Shown here: positions 1 through 6,454 of the stretch, piece by piece
Layout of the letters: each line of letters opens with the position of its first letter
Position numbering within the stretch: the first letter of the stretch is position 1
Assembly: GCF_000317895.1 (NCBI RefSeq)
Contig: NC_019567.1
Coordinates: 2,976,001-3,040,000 of the forward strand
From: Bdellovibrio bacteriovorus str. Tiberius
GTDB lineage: Bacteria; Bdellovibrionota; Bdellovibrionia; Bdellovibrionales; Bdellovibrionaceae
Reading direction: 5' to 3'
DNA: 64,000 nt
Position numbers and translations under genes: made by a program
The notes under the pieces: generated by a model
Databases searched by the model: none
The model's input: the letters and a program-made list of their open reading frames with translations, nothing else
What the model was told of the DNA's origin: nothing

Positions 1-304
1 CAATCTGAACAATGACCACTTTGCCCGCTTGGAAGGCAAAGGCGTCTTTATGAAGCGTAAAAATGCCGGCACAGGCGTTGTCCTGCAGTTTGAAGTCAAA
101 GAATTCCGTTCAATCCTGCAAAGCTGGAAGATGCTGCGCGAGATTGAAAAATGGAATGAAAAAGGCTTCGTCGACATGGACGAAAAAGAAGAAAAACCAA
201 AGAAAAAATCCAGTGGTCCTGCCTGCCCGGCTTGTAGTGCCGATGTTCAGGCCGGCGCCAAATTCTGCCACGAATGTGGCCATAAGATGACTGCGGCGGC
301 TTAA
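1..304 (+). CDS. zinc-ribbon protein, C-terminal part (start outside window)
   Basis: The reading frame is open from the first bases, so the gene begins upstream of the window; about 100 codons are visible. A basic/acidic Lys-Glu-rich linker is followed by a C-terminal zinc ribbon with two Cys-x2-Cys knuckles (CPAC and CHEC) about ten residues apart, a typical small structural zinc site. The upstream part cannot be judged. The stop lies one base before the ATG of the PilZ gene, so the two are probably co-transcribed. Function unknown; zinc ribbons of this form often mediate protein or nucleic acid contacts. Confidence 0.7.
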   Translation, partial: NLNNDHFARLEGKGVFMKRKNAGTGVVLQFEVKEFRSILQSWKMLREIEKWNEKGFVDMDEKEEKPKKKSSGPACPACSADVQAGAKFCHECGHKMTAAA

Positions 305-305
305 C

Positions 306-992
306 ATGAGTGAATCCCTGATCGTTTTTAAAGCCATTCACAATGAAGCCGAAAAACAGACCCTGTTGCAACGTCTGGTGAACAGCGGTGAAACGATCGT
401 CCTTAGAGACAAGTTCGATCGCAGCATCACCCTGCGCACCATGGGCGTGAACGACAAACTGCAGATCAAATGCCACCCGCCAGAATCCACGGCCATGAAC
501 ACCGAGGATTCTGCAAGGTTCACCGCCAGCTTTTCCATCAAAGGTGAAAAGTACCTGTTTGAAACCCACCCGGTGATCAACGAAACCAACATCACCCTGA
601 CGGTTCTGAACCTGTTCCATCTGCAAAAAAGAAAAAACTATCGCTATGTGATCCCGGCGGATTATTCCGCCGAGTTCGTGGTGACGTATTTGAATCAGTC
701 CGTGTGTTCACACACCTGCCGTCTGCTGGATTTATCCACGGAAGGCTGTGCCGTTGAAATCCCACAGACCGAAGCCAATCTTCATCTGGAAGACCTGGTG
801 GAAGCCGAAATTTTCCTGGGCGACCGTGACCCGATCGTGGTTCAGGGCCTTATTAAAAATATCCGCGTGAAGAATGATGAAACGCTGGTTCTGGGCGTTG
901 AGTTCAATCACATGGCCAATGCCAGCGAGGGTAAGATTGTGGCTTCCCTCACAGACTTGCAACGCGATATCTATTTCCGTCGCACGGGTTAA
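306..992 (+). CDS. PilZ domain protein
   Basis: A 228-residue soluble protein with the two c-di-GMP binding signatures of PilZ domains: the R-x3-R motif at Arg109-Arg113 and the D-x-S-x2-G motif at Asp142-Gly147. The ~100 residues before it look like a YcgR-N-type beta domain. In the family, such proteins bind cyclic di-GMP and change motility, secretion or surface behaviour. No membrane segment is seen. It starts one base after the zinc-ribbon gene stops, implying one operon. The 3' end overlaps the convergent DUF4337-like gene by 4 bp. The PilZ call is firm; the output is unknown. Confidence 0.88.
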   Translation: MSESLIVFKAIHNEAEKQTLLQRLVNSGETIVLRDKFDRSITLRTMGVNDKLQIKCHPPESTAMNTEDSARFTASFSIKGEKYLFETHPVINETNITLTVLNLFHLQKRKNYRYVIPADYSAEFVVTYLNQSVCSHTCRLLDLSTEGCAVEIPQTEANLHLEDLVEAEIFLGDRDPIVVQGLIKNIRVKNDETLVLGVEFNHMANASEGKIVASLTDLQRDIYFRRTG

Positions 993-1597
993 GCAACACC
1001 AAGGTAGGCCCACAGGGAAACTCCCGCGCCGACCATTCCCAAAACACACATGCCTGCAAAAAACACATTTTGCAGGCTTTCTTTTTTCAGAATCAAGCTC
1101 ATCGCCCCCAGCACCAGACACAGCTGGAAGAACAAACTGGACATATCAAAACGATCCCCGGCAACCGACAAAGTTGCCAGATGGGATTCCATCTCTTGTG
1201 CGCCGATGATTTTACCCATCTCGCCATTGATGTCCTGAACCCAGTTGTCCTGGCCGACGGTCTGCGACCCGCGAAGGATTTCATTCTTTTCTTTTTTATA
1301 GCGCACAATGCGTTTCTGCAAAGTGACCAGATGACTGTCGATGGCTTTTTCGGTCCCTGGCTTCAGGGCCCCGGCGTGCTTCAGGCTTTCCAGCAGGGAT
1401 TTTTCCCCTTCGACCAGCGTTTCCTTCACGCTTTTGGATTGGTACCACATGTAAGCTGCGGCTTTTTCATTGGTTCCGATGATCTCATCATCCCCGTACT
1501 TGCCCGCAACCAGATCACTCACCGCCATGACCGCCGCAAAAACAGCAATCACAACACCACAACGAATTTCAAAATTGGAAGATTTATCGTCTGACAT
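989..1597 (-). CDS. DUF4337-like membrane protein
   Basis: A 202-residue protein with one hydrophobic segment near the N-terminus (about residues 13-32) and two near the C-terminus (about 158-200), separated by a charged, probably coiled-coil region of about 110 residues. This arrangement and the N-terminal sequence recall DUF4337 proteins, a family of inner membrane proteins of unknown function. It is convergent with the PilZ gene. Family membership is from pattern memory and not certain; the coding call is good. Confidence 0.7.
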   Translation of the reverse strand: MSDDKSSNFEIRCGVVIAVFAAVMAVSDLVAGKYGDDEIIGTNEKAAAYMWYQSKSVKETLVEGEKSLLESLKHAGALKPGTEKAIDSHLVTLQKRIVRYKKEKNEILRGSQTVGQDNWVQDINGEMGKIIGAQEMESHLATLSVAGDRFDMSSLFFQLCLVLGAMSLILKKESLQNVFFAGMCVLGMVGAGVSLWAYLGVA

Positions 1598-1722
1598 GAC
1601 GAAAGATTTAAAAGCATTCCATCTGTGTCAGTCAACTTTTTCCTGAGCACACGAATGACAAAATACACCTCTGCGGTTTCAGCAAAAGAAATATCATTAG
1701 ACAAACCAACAAGGAGTTTTCC

Positions 1723-2136
1723 ATGAAAGTGAAAGACGTCATGCATGAACGTGCAGAGTATATCAACCGTGAACGGACCGTGCGCGAAGCCGCCGAGATG
1801 ATGGCGAAAGGTGATTACGGTTGTCTGCCCATCGAGGAAAACGACCGGATGATTGGCATGATCACCGACCGCGACATCACCCTGCGAGTGGTTGCCAAGG
1901 GCCTGGATCCCAACGTCACAAAAGTCAGCGAATGCATGAGCAAGGGCATTGAATATTGCTTTGAAGACGACAACCTGCTGGAAGTGGGCGAAATGATGGC
2001 GTCCCAGAAAATCCGTCGCATGCCGGTGATCAACGAAAGCAAACGACTGGTGGGAATGCTCAGCCTGGGTGACATCGCCAGCAAGGCCCGCGATCAAAGT
2101 CTTTCCCACGAAATCCTGTCCAACGTATCCCACTAA
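1723..2136 (+). CDS. CBS-domain pair protein
   Basis: A 137-residue protein made almost entirely of two CBS motifs (about residues 1-60 and 70-130), with the usual xGMITDRDI and VGMLSLGDIA strand-helix signatures. Stand-alone CBS pairs bind adenine nucleotides or related ligands and act as small regulatory modules on partner proteins. A strong ribosome binding site (AAGGAG) precedes the ATG. It is a single-gene unit ended by a hairpin terminator. The partner cannot be told from the context. Confidence 0.9.
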   Translation: MKVKDVMHERAEYINRERTVREAAEMMAKGDYGCLPIEENDRMIGMITDRDITLRVVAKGLDPNVTKVSECMSKGIEYCFEDDNLLEVGEMMASQKIRRMPVINESKRLVGMLSLGDIASKARDQSLSHEILSNVSH

Positions 2137-2140
2137 AACA

Positions 2141-2165
2141 AAAGGACCTCTGCATGAGGTCCTTT
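2141..2165. terminator. bidirectional intrinsic terminator
   Basis: A perfect 10-bp stem, AAAGGACCTC/GAGGTCCTTT, with a 5-nt loop. It sits between the convergent CBS gene and the LtaS-like gene and probably serves both. Confidence 0.8.
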
Positions 2166-2176
2166 CTTATGTTTCG

Positions 2177-4114
2177 TTATTTTGATGGATAATAAAGCTT
2201 ATTATCCCACATGCCTTCATTGAAATACTGGATGGTGGCTTTAAGCTTTTTTTCCAGAACCTGTCGGCGCGGCGAGGTGCCGGGTTGATCGGCCGGGATC
2301 TCGTGCTCGGTCGCACGGTCGGCCATGGCAAACATCTGCGGATCTCCATGCCCCGGAGTCCAACGCACAAAATAGTCCTTTGCAAACAGCAGATAGCGAC
2401 CATCGATGAAGTTCACCGCGGTCTTGTCACCCGGAATGAAAATAGAACTTCCCAGATAGTTCTGATCCTTGTCTGATATCCCCAGGAAATCCAAAACCGT
2501 CGGCAACACGTCGATCTGCTGCACGACCATCTTTGTATCCACTTCCGGGAACTTGTAACCCGGATGATACATGAACAGAGGAATGCGATAGCTGCCCTGC
2601 TCGTTTTCAAATTCGGGACGATAGTGCATGGACGCGTGATCAGCCGTCACAATGAACAGCGTATTTTTGAACCACGGTTTTTTCCCGGCTTCGGCAAAGA
2701 ACTTTTCCAGAGCAAAGTCGGTGTATTCCACCGTTTTCAAAATCTCGATCGGGCCTTCTTTGAAACGGTCCTGATACTGAGCCGGAATCTTGTATGGCTG
2801 ATGCGAGCTGAGCGTGAACACTGAAGTCATAAACGGCTGTGGCAACTGATCCACCTGGGTCAACATCCATTGCAGGAATGGTTCATCCCAGATGCCCCAG
2901 ACACCGTCATCATCCGCACCGTTACCGTATTCACGCGCACCGAAGTACTTTTCAACCCCGGCACTTTGCATGAAGGAATCAAAGTACATGGTCCCGTTGT
3001 GCCCGCCATGGAAGAAGCTCGTGGAATATTTCGCCGGAGTCAGAAGCGTGCCCAAGCCCAGGAAATAGTTCGAGGTAAAGTGCGAGGAAATAAACGGTTC
3101 GTTCATCAGCGCCGGAATCCCACCCATGATCGCCCCCACCCCTTCGATGGAACGGCGGCCATTGGCATAGGCATTTTCAAAGCTAAGCGACTTGGCTTTT
3201 AAAGAATCCAAAAACGGAGTGTAGGACTTGCCGTTCACCGGACCGATGTATTCTTCACCGAAGCTTTCAAGAATAATGATCACCACATTCTGCGGGGCCT
3301 TCGGGCGGCGGCCTTCCATCAGGGAGCCACGCAAAGATCCATTCAGCAGGGACAGCATTTCGTGCTGGTCTTCAAAGTATTTATCTTTGCTAAGCCCTTT
3401 GGCACCGTAACTTTTGATAAACGTGAAAGTGGAATTCAGCACCAGATTATTCAGCAAGGGCGCAGTGAAAACGTTGGCGTTCACAAAACTGACGGGTTTG
3501 GCCTGAAGCCCCCCGCGGATACCGATCACCGAAATCGCCAGCGCCACAAAACAAAGGAAACCATGAGCCAGCCACAGCCTGGCTTTTTCTTTTCCATCTT
3601 TGCCGCTCCATTGCAGCTTCTCAAAACCTGCCAGTGTCACCTTGCGCACCAGCAGCACGAACAACAGCACAATCAGGGTGTTCACCAAGAACAGCAGCCA
3701 GTAACTGCTGACGAAGTTCCAGACTTTGCCGGGGATTTCATTTACCACAAACAGGCTGTCAAAAGTGAAGCGGCGGCCGACGAAGTTGATGAACTCGGTG
3801 TCGCCCAGGTTCAGAATCAGGAAGGGCACCTGCAAAATACTGAAAACCACCCACGTCACTGTCGCCCAAAGTCCGTTCCAGGCCTTCGGCCACGGCACAA
3901 AAGCCAGTAGCAACAAAGGCGCCGTCAGACTGAGGATGGCCGCCACATCAAAGCGCAGACCCACAATAAAGGACCACAAAATGTCCTGGGCGGGTTTGTT
4001 TTTGAATAAACTCCAATTCCAAATAAGGAACTCGGCTCTTGCGAAGAAATAGAAGAGCACAGTCAGCAATACCAGAGAGAATATCTTAATCAGGCGGTAG
4101 GACGGTCCAAACAT
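2177..4114 (-). CDS. LtaS/MdoB-like membrane phosphoglycerol transferase (sulfatase fold)
   Basis: About 645 residues: an N-terminal block of about five membrane helices (residues 10-220), then an extracytoplasmic sulfatase/alkaline-phosphatase-fold domain. The metal-site pieces IILESFGEE, a HGGHNG segment and TADHASMHY are visible. The position that carries the catalytic Thr in LtaS aligns with Ser322 in NGRRSIEG. In the family these enzymes move glycerol- or ethanolamine-phosphate from lipids to glycans, such as osmoregulated periplasmic glucans or lipoteichoic acid. In a Gram-negative the acceptor is more likely a periplasmic glucan or lipid A. ATG at 4114 was chosen over GTG at 4129; neither has a clear ribosome site. 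It is divergent from bolA. Confidence 0.85.
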   Translation of the reverse strand: MFGPSYRLIKIFSLVLLTVLFYFFARAEFLIWNWSLFKNKPAQDILWSFIVGLRFDVAAILSLTAPLLLLAFVPWPKAWNGLWATVTWVVFSILQVPFLILNLGDTEFINFVGRRFTFDSLFVVNEIPGKVWNFVSSYWLLFLVNTLIVLLFVLLVRKVTLAGFEKLQWSGKDGKEKARLWLAHGFLCFVALAISVIGIRGGLQAKPVSFVNANVFTAPLLNNLVLNSTFTFIKSYGAKGLSKDKYFEDQHEMLSLLNGSLRGSLMEGRRPKAPQNVVIIILESFGEEYIGPVNGKSYTPFLDSLKAKSLSFENAYANGRRSIEGVGAIMGGIPALMNEPFISSHFTSNYFLGLGTLLTPAKYSTSFFHGGHNGTMYFDSFMQSAGVEKYFGAREYGNGADDDGVWGIWDEPFLQWMLTQVDQLPQPFMTSVFTLSSHQPYKIPAQYQDRFKEGPIEILKTVEYTDFALEKFFAEAGKKPWFKNTLFIVTADHASMHYRPEFENEQGSYRIPLFMYHPGYKFPEVDTKMVVQQIDVLPTVLDFLGISDKDQNYLGSSIFIPGDKTAVNFIDGRYLLFAKDYFVRWTPGHGDPQMFAMADRATEHEIPADQPGTSPRRQVLEKKLKATIQYFNEGMWDNKLYYPSK

Positions 4115-4181
4115 GGGCCCATAGTACACTGGCGGCGCGCGTCATTCAATCCGCCGTCGCTAAAGCTTTGGCGTGACGAGT

Positions 4182-4210
4182 CCTCTGCCTTGGCGAAGGC
4201 TGGACAGAGG
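4182..4210 (+). other. possible hairpin in the bolA leader
   Basis: CCTCTG and CAGAGG flank a nested CCTT-GGCG-AAGG stem just ahead of bolA, in the divergent spacer with the LtaS-like gene. It could be a leader structure or chance. Confidence 0.3.
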
Positions 4211-4237
4211 GAGGCCCCTCTGCTAGTTTCCCCTTCT

Positions 4238-4468
4238 ATGACAGCAGAACAAATGAAAGAACGTTTAGAGAAGCATTATCCTCAATCCACGATCGAAGTT
4301 TTCGATCTGACCGGAACTCAGGATCACTGGGAAGTATTCGTGGAAAGCACTGTATTTGCCGGCATGTCCCGCATTCAGCAGCACCAGAACGTGATGGCTT
4401 GCTTTGGTCCAGAATTGAAGACCGGCGAGGTTCATGCCCTGTCAATCAAGACTAAGATTAAATCATAA
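4238..4468 (+). CDS. BolA/YrbA family protein
   Basis: A 76-residue protein with the BolA fold signature: an N-terminal helix, a hydrophobic WEVFVES strand and a G-x-S-x2-QQHQ-type helix followed by VHALSIKT. BolA proteins pair with monothiol CGFS glutaredoxins to handle [2Fe-2S] clusters; exactly such a glutaredoxin gene follows 14 bp downstream, which supports the call. The ATG at 4238 begins the conserved domain; an upstream in-frame start would add 16 residues without family support. Confidence 0.88.
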   Translation: MTAEQMKERLEKHYPQSTIEVFDLTGTQDHWEVFVESTVFAGMSRIQQHQNVMACFGPELKTGEVHALSIKTKIKS

Positions 4469-4482
4469 AAAGGACCGTTAAA

Positions 4483-4788
4483 ATGGCAACGACACACGAA
4501 AGAATTGATCAGATTGTTAAAGGTAACAAAATCGTATTGTTCATGAAAGGGACCCAACAGTTCCCAATGTGCGGTTTCTCTGCACGTGCATGCGCAATCC
4601 TTCAGGATATGGGCGTTCAGTTCCACGATGTGAACGTACTTGATGACGACGAAATCCGTCAGGGCATCAAAGACTACGGCAACTGGCCGACAATTCCACA
4701 GCTTTACATCAACCACCAGTTGGTTGGCGGCAGCGACATCATGATGGAAATGTACCAGTCCGGTGAACTTCAGGAACTTCTGAAGTAA
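4483..4788 (+). CDS. grxD: monothiol glutaredoxin (Grx4/GrxD type)
   Basis: A 101-residue thioredoxin-fold protein with the active-site motif CGFS, the WPTIPQLYI cis-proline strand and the GG-S-D glutathione contact. CGFS glutaredoxins bind and pass on [2Fe-2S] clusters with glutathione and BolA partners and are not general dithiol reductases. The gene follows bolA by 14 bp and is followed within one base by a small membrane protein gene, forming a three-gene unit. Length matches the family (about 100-115 residues). Confidence 0.93.
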   Translation: MATTHERIDQIVKGNKIVLFMKGTQQFPMCGFSARACAILQDMGVQFHDVNVLDDDEIRQGIKDYGNWPTIPQLYINHQLVGGSDIMMEMYQSGELQELLK

Positions 4789-4789
4789 C

Positions 4790-4996
4790 ATGAGATGCAA
4801 TGTCGCCCTGTGGGACCGCATTCTAAGATTTCTGTTCGGCGTGGGTTTGACCGCTTACGCTGTGGCAGGCGGTCCTTTCTGGGCGTACATTGGGGTCTAT
4901 GGTCTGATCACGGCCGCTTGGGGCTTGTGTCCCGTCTATGCTTTCTTTAGAATCAGAACTCTGAAAGATTATCACCGCCCGATCAACGAAGAATAG
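4790..4996 (+). CDS. DUF2892-type small membrane protein
   Basis: A 68-residue protein with two hydrophobic segments (about residues 10-28 and 30-52) and a cysteine between helix end and tail (GLCPVYAFF). It resembles DUF2892 (YgaP membrane part), often found next to rhodanese or redox genes. It starts one base after grxD ends, so it is likely co-translated. The role is unknown; the redox/Fe-S neighbourhood is the only clue. Confidence 0.75.
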   Translation: MRCNVALWDRILRFLFGVGLTAYAVAGGPFWAYIGVYGLITAAWGLCPVYAFFRIRTLKDYHRPINEE

Positions 4997-5007
4997 GATT
5001 GTAGCCC

Positions 5008-6393
5008 ATGTCCACCACAGCTCTCCGCGACCTTGAAAGCATCTTGAAGAAAGACCAAATCAAAACCGACGAAGAGAGTCTGAAATACTGGGGCCGGGAC
5101 TGGACAACCTATTTCGATATCAAAGCCAGCGCCATTGTTTTTCCTCACTCCACCGCTGACGTGGTTGCGCTGGTTCAATGGGCCCGTCAAAACAAAATTG
5201 CTCTGATTCCTTCCGGGGGCCGCACCGGTCTTTCCGGCGCCGCGGTCGCCACCCAAGGCGAAGTGGTCGTGTCTTTTGATCAAATGAACAAAATCAAAGA
5301 GTTCAATTCCGTGGATCAAACCGTGGTGATTGAACCGGGTGTTGTGACTGAGGCTTTGCAACAGTTCGCGCATTCCAAACAGCTTTTCTATCCGGTGGAT
5401 TTTGCGGCACGCGGTTCTTCCCAAATGGGTGGCAACATCGCGACCAATGCCGGAGGCATCAAAGTCGTTCGTTACGGCCTGACTCGTGACTGGGTTGTGG
5501 GTCTGACTGTGGTGACTGGTACCGGTGAAGTTCTGGAGCTGAACAACGGCCTTGTGAAAAATGCCACGGGCTATGATCTGCGCCATCTGTTCATCGGTTC
5601 TGAAGGAACTTTGGGCTTTATCACTGAAGCCACCATCAAGCTTGCTGCCAATCCCCCGCCAATGAATGTTCTGGTGATGGGTGTGACCGGGCTTGATGCC
5701 GTGATGAAAATCTTTGCGGAATTCAAAACCAAAACTCCGCTGGTGGCGTTTGAGATGTTCTCAGACAAAGCTTTGAGCAAAGTTTTGGACAGCACAGGTT
5801 TGTCGGCTCCGCTGGCGACCGAGTGCCCGTTCTATGTTCTGGCGGAAGTTGAAACCCGCAACGAACAGGACCAGGAACACGCTTTGGGCGTGTTTGAAAA
5901 GTGCCTTGAAGAAGGCTGGGTTCTGGATGGCGTGATTTCGCAATCCGAAGTTCAAGCCAAGACCTTCTGGAGATACCGCGAGGACATCTCTGAATCTTTG
6001 GCGAAATATTCCCCATACAAAAACGACATCGCCGTGGCGATTTCCAAAGTTCCGCCATTCATGGAAGACCTGGACCAGGTCCTGTCCAAGGCTTATCCGA
6101 ACTGGGAAGTGGTCTGGTTCGGTCACATTGGCGACGGGAATCTGCACATCAATATCCTGCGCCCAGAGGGCATGACCAAGGAAGAATTCGTCAAAGAATG
6201 CCGCAAGGTCGACGTGATGGTCTTTGATGCAGTTAAAAAGTACAAAGGATCCATTTCTGCCGAACACGGCGTGGGCCTGACCAAAAAGACCTTCCTGAAT
6301 TACACTCGCTCTGAAGCTGAAATCCAGCTTATGCGCGGAATTAAGAAAGTCTTCGACCCGGACAACATCATCAATCCGGGCAAAGTTATCTAG
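5008..6393 (+). CDS. FAD-linked oxidase, GlcD / D-2-hydroxyacid dehydrogenase type
   Basis: 461 residues with an N-terminal PCMH-type FAD domain (PSGGRTGLSGAA and GGNIATNAGGIKV nucleotide contacts, about residues 50-220) and a C-terminal FAD-oxidase domain with the metal/substrate motif HIGDGNLHIN and the closing EHGVGLTKK. The family oxidises D-2-hydroxyacids such as D-lactate, glycolate or D-2-hydroxyglutarate and passes electrons to the respiratory chain. It is a single-chain form without the GlcE and GlcF partners nearby, so D-lactate or D-2-hydroxyglutarate seems more likely than a glycolate oxidase complex. It starts 11 bp after the DUF2892 gene. Confidence 0.88.
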   Translation: MSTTALRDLESILKKDQIKTDEESLKYWGRDWTTYFDIKASAIVFPHSTADVVALVQWARQNKIALIPSGGRTGLSGAAVATQGEVVVSFDQMNKIKEFNSVDQTVVIEPGVVTEALQQFAHSKQLFYPVDFAARGSSQMGGNIATNAGGIKVVRYGLTRDWVVGLTVVTGTGEVLELNNGLVKNATGYDLRHLFIGSEGTLGFITEATIKLAANPPPMNVLVMGVTGLDAVMKIFAEFKTKTPLVAFEMFSDKALSKVLDSTGLSAPLATECPFYVLAEVETRNEQDQEHALGVFEKCLEEGWVLDGVISQSEVQAKTFWRYREDISESLAKYSPYKNDIAVAISKVPPFMEDLDQVLSKAYPNWEVVWFGHIGDGNLHINILRPEGMTKEEFVKECRKVDVMVFDAVKKYKGSISAEHGVGLTKKTFLNYTRSEAEIQLMRGIKKVFDPDNIINPGKVI

Positions 6394-6418
6394 ACCCACC
6401 CTAGGACCTGCACCCATG

Positions 6419-6453
6419 GCTCTTTCCAGTCTGCACTGATAGACTGAAAGGGC
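6419..6453 (+). promoter_or_regulatory. strong hairpin covering the ribosome site of the next gene
   Basis: Arms 6419-6432 and 6441-6453 pair over 13 bp with one bulged C and an 8-nt loop. The 3' arm contains the AAAGGG that serves the GTG start at 6455. No T-run follows, so it is either a weak terminator of the flavoprotein gene or a structure limiting translation of the lipoprotein. Confidence 0.45.
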
Positions 6454-6454
6454 T

